57,709 bases of DNA. It comes from DATATB01 sp036268995 (lineage in GTDB: Bacteria > Planctomycetota > Planctomycetia > Pirellulales > PNKZ01). This document shows positions 16,643 to 25,899 of the stretch, one piece after another (positions within the stretch are counted from its first letter, which is position 1; each line of letters starts with the position of its first letter). Location: the NCBI GenBank assembly GCA_036268995.1, contig DATATB010000168.1, positions 1-57,709 of the forward strand, in the 5' to 3' direction. Under the pieces are notes generated by a model. The model was given only the letters and a program-made list of their open reading frames with translations. It did no database searches and was not told the DNA's origin. The translations under genes and the position numbers were made by a program.

Positions 16643-17058
16643 TGCCGTTTTTGCTCGATACGAGCACTTGCTCCCGGCACTTGAAGTCGCGCGACGACAC
16701 CCCAATCCTGTCCCGCATGGTTCAATATAGCGGGCAGCTTTACGTGTCGCGATTGACGGTTGCGGAACTCTATGCATTCGCCTTCCGAGATTCCGCGAAG
16801 CGCGTTGAGCAATTCGATCAATTCTTCAATGACGTCAAAGTCGTTGAATTTACCGATCAATGCGCGAGAGAATACGGCAAGTTGCACGCGTTTTTGGCCG
16901 AGCATGGAATTCGGATCGGCGCCATTGACCTGATGTTGGCGGCGACTGCTGTTGTGAATGAACTCGTCTTAGTTACTCACGACCAAGACTTTGATCGTCT
17001 AAATGGAGTCGTCCAGGGGCTGCGGCTCGATGATTGGCTGCCCCCGTCGCAAGCTTAG
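16642..17058 (+). CDS. vapC: PIN-domain ribonuclease toxin (VapC family)
   Basis: A 138-residue PIN domain that would cleave RNA with Mg2+/Mn2+. The acidic residues that hold the metal are all present: Asp6 in FLLDTST, Glu42 in TVAELYAF, Asp96 in IGAIDLMLAA and Asp114/116 in VTHDQDF. The ATG overlaps the upstream stop (TGATG), which fixes the start over an in-frame opening 87 bases earlier. The stop codon lies within the ribosome site of the moxR gene 9 nt downstream, so transcription likely continues into that operon. The active site looks intact, so the toxin should need its partner. Confidence 0.88.
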   Translation: MPFLLDTSTCSRHLKSRDDTPILSRMVQYSGQLYVSRLTVAELYAFAFRDSAKRVEQFDQFFNDVKVVEFTDQCAREYGKLHAFLAEHGIRIGAIDLMLAATAVVNELVLVTHDQDFDRLNGVVQGLRLDDWLPPSQA

Positions 17059-17067
17059 GAATATCAA

Positions 17068-18084
<1,017 letters not shown>

Positions 18085-18093
18085 GTAGCAATC

Positions 18094-18981
18094 ATGAGCC
18101 TGACCACGCCTCTGTTGTCGCCGGAAACGCTGGCCCAGCTTGAAAAGCTGGAGCTGATGAGCCGTAGGATTTTTCGCGGGCGAATGAAGGGCGAGCGGCG
18201 CAGCAGCCGCAAAGGCCAGAGCGTGGAGTTCGCCGACTATCGCAATTACGTGCAAGGCGACGACCTGCGCTTCATCGATTGGAACACCTACGCGCGGCTC
18301 GACCGGCTGTTTCTCAAACTGTTCCTCGAAGAAGAAGACCTGCACTTCTACGCGCTGATCGATGCCAGCGAGTCGATGAATTTCGGCACGCCCACGAAAT
18401 TGCACTACGCCAAGCAGATTGCGGCCGCCTTGGGCTTTATCGGGCTGGCGCGCGCCGATCGGGTGAAGATCGAAACCTTGGGCCAGCCGGCGCATCGGCC
18501 GGGGCACGTGCTGCGCGGACGGCACAGCTTGTGGCGGATGCTCGAGCAATTAGAGGCGATCGAACCGGGCGAAAATCTTCCGCTGGCCCAGGGCGTCAAG
18601 AATTTCTGCCTGCGCAACTCGGGCAACGGGCTGATCGTGCTCGTCACCGACCTGATGGACAAGGCCGGCTATGAAGAGGCCCTCCGCTATTTGCTGGCGC
18701 GGCGGATGGACGCGTACGTGATTCACGTGCTCAGCCACGAAGAGCTGCACCCCGAGCTGCAAGGCGACCTGCGGCTCGTGGATTGCGAGGACGGCGACGT
18801 GGCCGAGATCACGGTCAGCGCGCCGCTGGTTGAGCGTTATCAGCGCACGCTGGCCGCGTTCCTGGCCGGGGCCAAGGACTTTTGCACGCGCCGCGGCATC
18901 GGCTATTTGCTGGCCGACACGCACTTGGGCGTCGACCGGCTGGTGGGCGGATACCTGCGCGAGCGAGGTTTAATCCGCTGA
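18094..18981 (+). CDS. DUF58 domain protein with VWA-like fold
   Basis: A 295-residue cytoplasmic protein of the DUF58 family, the usual partner of MoxR. It shows the family core (SVEFADYRNYVQGDDLRFIDW) and then a VWA-like metal site DASESM near residue 90. No membrane segment is present. It starts 9 nt after moxR and its stop overlaps the start of the next gene (TGATG). The whole set is presumed to assemble or regulate an unknown envelope target. Confidence 0.9.
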   Translation: MSLTTPLLSPETLAQLEKLELMSRRIFRGRMKGERRSSRKGQSVEFADYRNYVQGDDLRFIDWNTYARLDRLFLKLFLEEEDLHFYALIDASESMNFGTPTKLHYAKQIAAALGFIGLARADRVKIETLGQPAHRPGHVLRGRHSLWRMLEQLEAIEPGENLPLAQGVKNFCLRNSGNGLIVLVTDLMDKAGYEEALRYLLARRMDAYVIHVLSHEELHPELQGDLRLVDCEDGDVAEITVSAPLVERYQRTLAAFLAGAKDFCTRRGIGYLLADTHLGVDRLVGGYLRERGLIR

Positions 18982-20939
18982 TGTGGCCCGAGTGGACCAG
19001 CATGCTCGGCGCGTGGCAATGGGCCGTCTTGGCGGCCGTGCCGCCGCTGATCGTTGTGCTATATTTTCTCAAGCTCAAGCGCCGGCCGCTGGAAGTGCCC
19101 AGCACGTTTCTGTGGCGCCGCTCGCTCGAAGATCTGCACGTCAATAGCCTCTGGCAGCGGCTGCGGCGGAGCCTGCTGTTGTGGCTGCAACTATTGCTGA
19201 TGACCGCGCTCATATTGGCGCTGCTGCGCCCCAGTTGGACGGCCTCGCAGCTTGAAGGGGGCCGCTCGATCTTCCTGGTCGACAACTCGGCCAGCATGGC
19301 GGCGCGCGACGTAAAGCCGACGCGGCTGGACGAGGCCAAACGCGTGGTGGCCGGACTGATCGACGAAATGGGTCCGGGCGACGTGGCGATGATCGTGGCT
19401 TTTTCCGATGCCGCGCAGGTGGCCCAATCGTTCACCGGCAATCGGCAGCAACTGCACCGCTCGCTGGCCGCGATTCCGCAAACCCATCGTTCGACGTCGC
19501 TGGCCGATGCCTTGCGCGTGGCCGGCGGGCTGGCAAATCCCGGCCGCAGCGCCAGCGACAAGCAAGATTTCCAGCCGGCCGACACGGTGCCGTCCAAATT
19601 GTTCATCGCCAGCGACGGCCGTTTCGAAGACGTCAAGGACTTTGCCTTAGGCAACCTGAATCCCGTCTTCGTTCCCATCGGCACGCGCGAAGCCGACAAC
19701 CAGGCGATTGTCTCAATGGGGGCCAGCGCGCCGACGACCGCGGGCGGCAGCCAGCTTTATGCGCGGATCGAAAACTTCGGCCCGGCCGAGCGCTCGCGCG
19801 AAGTCAGTCTATTCATCAACGGCGAGCTGGCCGATGCGCAGCAACTTTCGTTGCCCGCCGGGCAGAGTCGCGGCGTGGCGTTCCGATTGGATGCCGCCGG
19901 GCCGGCCACGACCGAGTTGCGGCTAGAAGGCGGCGATGCGCTGGCCGCCGACGATCGAGCTTGGAAAGTGCTCGAAGCGCCGCGCCGGGCCAATGTGCTG
20001 CTCATTACCCCCGGCAACGAGCCACTGGCCTTCGCATTGACAACCGGCCGGGCCAGCGAGCTGGCACGCGTGCGGCAGCAAAAGCCGGATTATCTGCAAA
20101 CGCCCGCGTATGCCCAGGAAGCCGCCGGCGACGAGCTGGACCTAGTGATCTACGACCGCTGCGCGCCGGCCGGCATGCCGCAGGCCAGCACGCTGTTCAT
20201 CGGCCGGCTGCCACCCGACGGCCGCTGGAGCGCGTCGGCGATGCTGGCGGCGCCGCAGATTGTCGATACCAATGCTGCCCATCCGCTGCTGCACCTGGTG
20301 GAAATGAGCAACGTGCTTGTGGCCGAGGCCACGCCGCTCAAGGTGCCGCCGGGGGGCAGCAGTCTGATCGACTCGGGCTCGGGTCCGCTGTTCGCCATCG
20401 CGCCGCGCGACGCCTTCGAAGACTGCGTGCTCGGCTTCGAGATCGTGCGCGAGGGCCAGCCGCAAACCAATTGGCCGCTGAAGTTGAGCTTTCCCGTCTT
20501 TGCGCTGAATCTGCTGGAATACTTCGGCAGCGGCGGCCACCAACGCACGCCGGCCAATCTGCGGCCCGGGCAAATCGCCGTGCTAGCGCCCGAGTCGACG
20601 CAGCGGTCGCTGACGTTGACCATGCCCGACGGCCGCAAGCAGGCAGTTTCGCGTGGCAAAGACCGATTATTCCGGTTTGCCGACACGGACGAGTTAGGGA
20701 TTTATGAGTTGGATACGGGTTCGGTTCCGGATGCTCGTTTTGCGGTCAATTTGCTGGACGCGGCCGAGAGCCGCCTGGGAGTCCGTAGCGAACAGGAGCT
20801 AAAGATTGGACACGTGGCGGTTAGCAGTCAGGCAAATTGGCGGGTGGGCCGCCGCGAAGCCTGGCGGTGGCTGGTGCTGGCGGCCCTGGCAATTCTTGTG
20901 CTTGAGTGGTATATCTACAACCGCCGAGTGTACGTCTAG
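18981..20939 (+). CDS. BatA-type membrane VWA protein
   Basis: A 652-residue protein with two N-terminal membrane helices (about 12-30 and 64-83) and the BatA-like region FLKLKRRPLEVPSTFLW. A VWA domain follows with an intact MIDAS DxSxS at Asp101-Ser105. A long C-terminal extracytoplasmic region ends in a single membrane helix (WLVLAALAILVLEWYIYN). I start at ATG 18981 because it overlaps the DUF58 stop; a longer upstream opening is antisense-like noise within DUF58. The architecture and position fit the membrane-anchored VWA arm of MoxR systems (BatA/BatB class), probably cooperating with the coiled-coil membrane protein at 25900-27552. Confidence 0.85.
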   Translation: MWPEWTSMLGAWQWAVLAAVPPLIVVLYFLKLKRRPLEVPSTFLWRRSLEDLHVNSLWQRLRRSLLLWLQLLLMTALILALLRPSWTASQLEGGRSIFLVDNSASMAARDVKPTRLDEAKRVVAGLIDEMGPGDVAMIVAFSDAAQVAQSFTGNRQQLHRSLAAIPQTHRSTSLADALRVAGGLANPGRSASDKQDFQPADTVPSKLFIASDGRFEDVKDFALGNLNPVFVPIGTREADNQAIVSMGASAPTTAGGSQLYARIENFGPAERSREVSLFINGELADAQQLSLPAGQSRGVAFRLDAAGPATTELRLEGGDALAADDRAWKVLEAPRRANVLLITPGNEPLAFALTTGRASELARVRQQKPDYLQTPAYAQEAAGDELDLVIYDRCAPAGMPQASTLFIGRLPPDGRWSASAMLAAPQIVDTNAAHPLLHLVEMSNVLVAEATPLKVPPGGSSLIDSGSGPLFAIAPRDAFEDCVLGFEIVREGQPQTNWPLKLSFPVFALNLLEYFGSGGHQRTPANLRPGQIAVLAPESTQRSLTLTMPDGRKQAVSRGKDRLFRFADTDELGIYELDTGSVPDARFAVNLLDAAESRLGVRSEQELKIGHVAVSSQANWRVGRREAWRWLVLAALAILVLEWYIYNRRVYV

Positions 20940-20998
20940 ACTCGCCGGTGCCGGTCGGTAGCCACGTTCGTTTCGCACCTCCTGCCGAACAATCGAAG

Positions 20999-21742
20999 AT
21001 GCTTGGCAAACCCGTGCTCAGTGGCCGCAAAAAATCTGTCGCCGGCAAAAAAAAGCGGAAGCAGAAGGTTCTGCAAAAGCTGGTCGAAAACGACCTGATT
21101 AGCCGCGTCAGCTACGAGCAATACCGCGACAAGGTTCGCGAAGTCTACGGCGGCCCGCAAGGGGCCATCCTGGCCACGTGCAGCATGCTATCGCTGCATA
21201 TGCCGCTGGGCGAGCGCCTGTTCCGCGAACGCAAGTTCGACCTGCACGGCCTCGAGCGCGTGCTGGACGTGGGCAGCGGAGCCGGGCAGATCGCGCGGCA
21301 CGTGCTCAAATATGCCGACCCGGCAGCCAGCGTGACGTGCATCGACTTGTCGGTGGAAATGCTCCGCCGGGCCCGCAATCGCTTGAAAAGCGCGCGGCCG
21401 AATTTCCTTTCGGCCGATCTCAGCTGCCTGCCGTTTGCCGACGCCAGTTTCGACTGCGTGACCTGCGGCTATGTGCTCGAGCATCTGCCCGACGCCCGCG
21501 TGGGCCTGGCCGAGTTGGCCCGCGTGATGCGTCCCGGTGGGCGCATGCTGCTGCTGACGACCGAGGACAACCTGTCGGGCGCGTGGACCAGCCGCGTTTG
21601 GTGCTGCCGCACCTACAATCGCCAGGAGCTGTACCGCACCTGCCAGGAAGTGGGATTGCGACTGCGCAAGGAGCTCTGGTACACGAAGATGCACCAGGTA
21701 CTCCGCGCCGGCGGCATCTGCATCGAGATCGAGCGAGAATGA
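20999..21742 (+). CDS. class I SAM-dependent methyltransferase
   Basis: A 247-residue methyltransferase. A basic N-terminal tail (GRKKSVAGKKKRKQK) precedes the Rossmann motif I LDVGSGAGQIARH, the acidic post-I residue in TCIDLS, and a motif IV-like FDCVTCGYVLEHLP. The class (Methyltransf_11, UbiE-like) is clear but the substrate is not. The ATG at 20999 lacks a strong ribosome site; the frame is open 93 bases further up. It follows the VWA gene by 59 nt and is convergent with the metallophosphoesterase, only 4 nt away. The lysine-rich tail suggests contact with RNA, ribosome or acidic membrane, which is inference. Confidence 0.8.
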   Translation: MLGKPVLSGRKKSVAGKKKRKQKVLQKLVENDLISRVSYEQYRDKVREVYGGPQGAILATCSMLSLHMPLGERLFRERKFDLHGLERVLDVGSGAGQIARHVLKYADPAASVTCIDLSVEMLRRARNRLKSARPNFLSADLSCLPFADASFDCVTCGYVLEHLPDARVGLAELARVMRPGGRMLLLTTEDNLSGAWTSRVWCCRTYNRQELYRTCQEVGLRLRKELWYTKMHQVLRAGGICIEIERE

Positions 21743-21746
21743 CGCG

Positions 21747-22973
21747 TCACGCGTAGCGGAATTCTTGCGGATTCCGTTGGGCCTCTTCAATCGCCGCAGC
21801 CTCAGAAATGCTCTGCGCGGCGGCCAGGGTCAGCAGCGAAATCTCCGGCGAGCAATTCCAACGCAGCGGCACTTCGCCCGACACGCCGCGGCTGACGTGC
21901 ATCACTGTGGGCCGGGCATAAAACACGCCACTGGCGTAACGCGTGCCGTGCCGGCTGGGGCAGGCCAGCGCACCCAATAGCGGCAGCCGCACCTGGCCAC
22001 CGTGGTTGTGTCCGGCCAGCAGCAGATCGAAACCGTGTCGGCGGCCCCAGCCAAACTGGTCGGGTGCGTGGGCCAGCGCGATCTTCAAGGCGGCATCGGC
22101 CGGCAGCTGCGAGACGTCCGGCACTGGGCCGATCCAGGGCAGCTCGTTGCCGGCCAGCGCGATGCACTGTCCGCGCAGCTCGAGCGTGGCGGTCTGCGAA
22201 CCCAGGTCCACGAGTCCGGCCGACGTGAGCATCTCGCGCAGCTTGGCCGTCGGCACATACAGGTCGTGATTGCCCAAGACGAAATACACGCCGTGCCGGG
22301 CCCGTAACCGTTGGACCGTATCGGCCATCCAAGGCAAATACCGCGCTTTGTCGATGATGTCGCCGGTGAGCGCGACCAGGTCGGCGTCCAACTCGTTGAC
22401 GCGGTCGACAACCTCGACAAAAAACCTCTTGCCCACGCGGCCAGTGAAGTGCAAATCAGACAGGTGCGCGATCGTGAGCCGGTCGAGTTCGGCCGGCAGC
22501 CGGGCGAGATACAGCGTCTTGTGCGTTACCGCCAACTGCGACACCTCGTTGGGCGAGCAGCCAATCATGCGCCGCGCGGTCGGCGACTCGACACCATCCA
22601 GTGCCGCGGCGCGCAAGTCGTAGCGGCGCGAATGCTCATCGAGCACGATGCCGGCGGCCCGATCCTGCCAGCGATGCGCGAGCCACACGCATGCCGACAG
22701 CGGCGCCCCGACGGCGCACAGCCCTACGTAGAACACCAGGCCCCAGGGCACGCCGCCCCAGTCGCCGCGGCCGAAAATCTGAAAGCCGTGCCGCCAGCCG
22801 ACGGCGATCACCACCAACGGGCTCACAAACAGCCCCAACGCGCCGAGCGCCGTTAGCCAGCGGACCGGTCGGCGCCCCAACGCCGTGCCGTGGACGCGGT
22901 TGATGAAGCCGACCCACAGCGCGAGGTTTCCGAGCGCGGCCAGCAGATAAAGCGGAAAATCGGCAGGTTGCAT
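21747..22973 (-). CDS. membrane-anchored calcineurin-like metallophosphoesterase
   Basis: A 408-residue protein with three N-terminal membrane segments within the first 105 residues, followed by a YkuE-like phosphoesterase domain. The two-metal motifs are complete: SDLHF, LTGDIID, LGNHDLY and AGHNHGGQV. YkuE relatives act at the inner membrane on phosphorylated lipids, such as UDP-diacylglucosamine-like substrates, or have unknown roles, so the substrate here is open. ATG 22973 is taken; a GTG lies one codon upstream. It is convergent with the methyltransferase gene. Confidence 0.85.
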   Translation of the reverse strand: MQPADFPLYLLAALGNLALWVGFINRVHGTALGRRPVRWLTALGALGLFVSPLVVIAVGWRHGFQIFGRGDWGGVPWGLVFYVGLCAVGAPLSACVWLAHRWQDRAAGIVLDEHSRRYDLRAAALDGVESPTARRMIGCSPNEVSQLAVTHKTLYLARLPAELDRLTIAHLSDLHFTGRVGKRFFVEVVDRVNELDADLVALTGDIIDKARYLPWMADTVQRLRARHGVYFVLGNHDLYVPTAKLREMLTSAGLVDLGSQTATLELRGQCIALAGNELPWIGPVPDVSQLPADAALKIALAHAPDQFGWGRRHGFDLLLAGHNHGGQVRLPLLGALACPSRHGTRYASGVFYARPTVMHVSRGVSGEVPLRWNCSPEISLLTLAAAQSISEAAAIEEAQRNPQEFRYA

Positions 22974-23033
22974 CACGGCAGGCCGGAACTCGGGAATTTT
23001 GGTCAGCAGCTAGCGCCGCGCGGGAAACTGTCG

Positions 23034-23167
23034 GGGTGCCACTGCTGGCTTGTCCAGCAGTGCGACGCCACCATGCGGCCAACTCCGGCCAAAGCGTGTC
23101 GCCGGCCACGCGCAGCGAGGGCGACCACCGCTTCGATCCACTGCTGGACAAGCCAGCAGTGGCACCC
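23034..23167. repeat. REP/BIME-like element: perfect 29-bp inverted repeat pair
   Basis: Arms at 23034-23062 and 23139-23167 are exact reverse complements (GGGTGCCACTGCTGGCTTGT… and …ACAAGCCAGCAGTGGCACCC) around 76 bases. Each arm is itself a hairpin (CACTGCTGG, CTTGT, CCAGCAGTG). The element occupies the 307-bp gene-free stretch between two minus-strand genes. It encodes nothing; the design matches paired REP units or a very small non-autonomous mobile element. Confidence 0.85.
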
Positions 23168-23280
23168 AGTATAGAACTCCGCCTGCATGGATGACTACAC
23201 TAGCGAGCGGCGGCGCAACGCGTCGAGTGTACCGACTCGACAACCGTTCGTTGCAGGCGGCCGCACGCGAGACAAGTAGC

Positions 23281-25011
23281 TCACTCGGCCGACTTCTGGC
23301 CCACCGGCTTCGGCGCCTTGACGATCAGCTCGATGGTGTCCAGCAGTTGATCGAGGCGGAAGGGTTTGTACAACACGGCCCCGGGTGCCAGGCCCGCCTG
23401 CCGCGCCTTGACGATCGAATGGCCCGGATCGTAGCCGAAACCGGTCATCAGGACCATCGGCACGTGATCGATGATTTCCTGCAGCTTGACGAGCACTTCG
23501 TAGCCGGTCATGTCAGGCAGGCGAATGTCGGCGATGATCACGTCGTAGGCTTCGCCCGGCCCGAGGTTGCGGACCATGAAGATGGCTTCGCCGCCGTCGT
23601 GGGCCGTTTCGACGATGCAGCCATAGCGCTCCAGCAGGGCGTGGGCCGCGCTGCGAACGCTTTCGTCGGCATCGGCCACCAACACTTGCAAGCCCCGCAG
23701 CAGCGGCCGGTCGCTGACCTGCAAGCCCTGCGGATGGGCCTGGCTGGGCGCCATCTTCTGGCCCACCTTCTGGATCACTTGCTTAATGTCGCGGGCGTTG
23801 CGCAGGATGTGCTGCAAGCGCTCGGTCACCTCGGGCTCGTGCCCGATGTAGCGCTCCATGATGTTGACCGCGTCGTTGAGGATATCGTCGACGGGCAGGG
23901 CCACGGCGCTGTGGATGGCTTCGACGCTTTCGGCCGCGGTCGTGGCCTTTTCGGCCTGCAACAGCTCGAGCGTGTTCACCGCGGCGGCCACGTCGCGGCT
24001 GAAGATTTCGAGGAACTGCAAATCGCTCTCGGTAAAGGCGCGCGGCTCGGGGCTCTCGACGTTAAAGGTGCCGATCACCTCGTCGTGCAGCACCAGCGGC
24101 ACGGTCAGCGAGCTCTTGGCTCCCTTGGCCCCTTCGAGATACAGCGGATCCTCGGTCGTGTCTTCGCACAAGTAGCTTTTGCCGGTCGCCGCCACAAAGC
24201 CGGTCACGCCGTTGTTCTGCGGCTGGGCAAACAGCGGGCGGCAGGCCGCTTCGGGGCTGATGCCCACCGCCAGCAGCGGCTCGAGCTTGCCGGTGGCCTG
24301 CACCAGCAGACGAATCTCGACCACGTTGAAGTTCAGCAGATCCTGCGTGTAATGCAAGATGTTCGACTTGAGCAGTTCGATCCGCTCCTCGACCGTCATG
24401 TGCGCCAGTTCGTCGGGCGTGAGATCGGCCAACTCGATGCCCGCCTGGTGAATGGCGGCGAGCTTCTGCTGTTGCAGCACTTCGCTGGTGACGTCGCGGA
24501 TCGTGACGATCAGGTTGCGGGCCGGCCCCTCGCCCTCGATCACCGGCGCAGCATGCACGCGGAAGTAGCGGTTCTCGTTGGATCGCAGTGTCGAGCTGCT
24601 TGGCGAGCCGGTGGCCAGCGCCGTGTGGAACGGACAAAAGTCCGGGCCGAGAATCTCGGGGCTGCCCAAGATCGTATAAAAGTTCTGGCTGACGACGCTA
24701 TCACGGCCCGACCATTCGCGCAAGCGGCCGTTACCCCAGAGGATCGTGTTGTCGCTATCTAGCAGCACGACGCCGTCGGGCATGCCCTGCAAAATCCGTT
24801 CGTTTTGCAGCAGCTTGCCGACGCTCAAAGCCTCTTTGAGAAAGTCGGCCGAGACAAATACGCCGGCGAAGTTTTCGCGCGTCAGCCGCGCCAGTGCTCG
24901 CAGCGGGCTACAGACGGTAACGATTTCGAAATCGCCGCCTAGCTGGCCCAGATCGGGGTCAGCGCCTGGCTGCATGCTACAAACGTGAAGTATTTTGGGT
25001 TTCGCCGACAA
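23281..25011 (-). CDS. PAS-GAF-receiver signalling protein without an ATPase domain
   Basis: A 576-residue cytoplasmic sensor/regulator. Residues 1-70 form a degenerate receiver-like stretch, about 70-180 a PAS domain (MPDGVVLLDSDNTILWGNGR), and about 200-350 a GAF domain. A helical pair (355-425) resembles a histidine-kinase dimerisation domain but lacks a recognisable phospho-histidine box. The C-terminal receiver domain has its phosphoacceptor Asp495 in IIADIRLPD and the conserved Lys in YKPF. No HATPase catalytic domain follows, so it cannot autophosphorylate as a kinase. The TTG start is supported by GGGAGG 9 bases upstream and by the sigma70-type promoter at 25047-25075. It is monocistronic. 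Confidence 0.85.
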   Translation of the reverse strand: MSAKPKILHVCSMQPGADPDLGQLGGDFEIVTVCSPLRALARLTRENFAGVFVSADFLKEALSVGKLLQNERILQGMPDGVVLLDSDNTILWGNGRLREWSGRDSVVSQNFYTILGSPEILGPDFCPFHTALATGSPSSSTLRSNENRYFRVHAAPVIEGEGPARNLIVTIRDVTSEVLQQQKLAAIHQAGIELADLTPDELAHMTVEERIELLKSNILHYTQDLLNFNVVEIRLLVQATGKLEPLLAVGISPEAACRPLFAQPQNNGVTGFVAATGKSYLCEDTTEDPLYLEGAKGAKSSLTVPLVLHDEVIGTFNVESPEPRAFTESDLQFLEIFSRDVAAAVNTLELLQAEKATTAAESVEAIHSAVALPVDDILNDAVNIMERYIGHEPEVTERLQHILRNARDIKQVIQKVGQKMAPSQAHPQGLQVSDRPLLRGLQVLVADADESVRSAAHALLERYGCIVETAHDGGEAIFMVRNLGPGEAYDVIIADIRLPDMTGYEVLVKLQEIIDHVPMVLMTGFGYDPGHSIVKARQAGLAPGAVLYKPFRLDQLLDTIELIVKAPKPVGQKSAE

Positions 25012-25046
25012 GCGCCCAAACCTCCCTGATCCTGCTGCCCCGAGCT

Positions 25047-25075
25047 ATTATAGGTGTGCTTCAAATCCCAAACAA
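25047..25075 (-). promoter_or_regulatory. sigma70-type promoter of the PAS-GAF-receiver gene
   Basis: Read on the minus strand: TTGTTT (25075-25070), a 17-base spacer, and a perfect TATAAT (25052-25047). Transcription would start near 25040, giving a leader of about 30 bases that includes the GGGAGG ribosome site for the TTG start at 25011. Confidence 0.65.
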
Positions 25076-25543
25076 CGCCTACAATCAGACCTTTTCACGT
25101 CTCCCGCCGGCGTTGTCCAGCATCTGCCGCCGTTAAGCCACCACGAATTGCCACTACCGGTTTGCCGGCACCGAGATCCTTCGCGCCCGAAAGCGCCCGG
25201 GCACTCCCACGCCGCATCCATCCAATCGGACGCCGGAGGCGCGAAAATTCTCCCTGACTGCCGAAGTCTACTCAATTGTTAGATATCGTCTGATCGCTTC
25301 AGCTGGATCGAGCCGTTTTCCTTCTGTTGCCGCTAAGCTCGGCAGCATCCCACGCCGACCCGGGGGGCCCGCAAAGTCCATCCCACCGGCCGCGGGCTGA
25401 AGTCGCTTTTGCCGGCCGGACGAAGAATACCCTCGGTAGCTGGCAATGCCGCCGTCGGCAATTGTTACGCTCGTCGTGAAAAGAAGGTTCGTTTCCAGCG
25501 TCAAAACCGGTTGGCCCAGACCAGGGCAGGAGCGCATTGGACG
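25076..25543. other. gene-free stretch
   Basis: About 470 bases between the promoter above and the small membrane protein gene. Several short open frames exist on both strands but none has protein-like composition with a ribosome site. I see no repeat or structured RNA signature. Confidence 0.5.
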
Positions 25544-25777
25544 ATGTGGCGCGCCATGTTCATTGCCCTCGGTTTCTATTGCTGCCTGCTGGGCGTCGAG
25601 TGCCTGCTGATCGAAAAGGCCGTGCTGGCTAACCACAATCATTCGACCGCGGCGGGCAAGCTCGACTCACGCAATCGCGACCTGGTTCCGCCCGATTGGG
25701 CCCCCTGGAGCCTGCTGTCGGCCGGCGCCGTGACCATGCTGTACACCTTCACGATTCCCAAGCGGGCCAAGGAATAA
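25544..25777 (+). CDS. small two-helix membrane protein
   Basis: A 77-residue protein with two membrane helices (MFIALGFYCCLLGVECLLI and APWSLLSAGAVTMLYTFTI) separated by a polar loop ending VPPDWAPWS. The C-terminus, PKRAKE, is basic, as expected for a cytoplasmic end. The design resembles a small conserved hypothetical protein of planctomycetes, recalled but not checked. GGAG lies about 15 bases before the ATG, rather far; ATG 25556 is an alternative start. It stands alone between two minus-strand genes. Confidence 0.6.
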   Translation: MWRAMFIALGFYCCLLGVECLLIEKAVLANHNHSTAAGKLDSRNRDLVPPDWAPWSLLSAGAVTMLYTFTIPKRAKE

Positions 25778-25819
25778 ATCGCAACTGCCGCCGATTGATT
25801 GTCGGCTTGCCCCGTCTTT

Positions 25820-25861
25820 CTCCCCTCGCCCCTTGTGGGAGAGGGGTCGGGGGTGAGGGGT
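25820..25861. repeat. G/C-rich hairpin repeat between convergent genes
   Basis: The segment CTCCCCTCGCCCC followed by GGGAGAGGGG and GGGGGTGAGGGG can fold on itself. It lies between the tail of the small membrane protein gene and the tail of the coiled-coil gene, so it could end transcription from both sides. The wording (CTCCCC…GTGAGGGG) is the kind of intergenic repeat seen many times over in planctomycete genomes. Confidence 0.5.
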
Positions 25862-25899
25862 TTGGAATACCCTCGATTCCTGCCTCCCCGGATCCCGCC

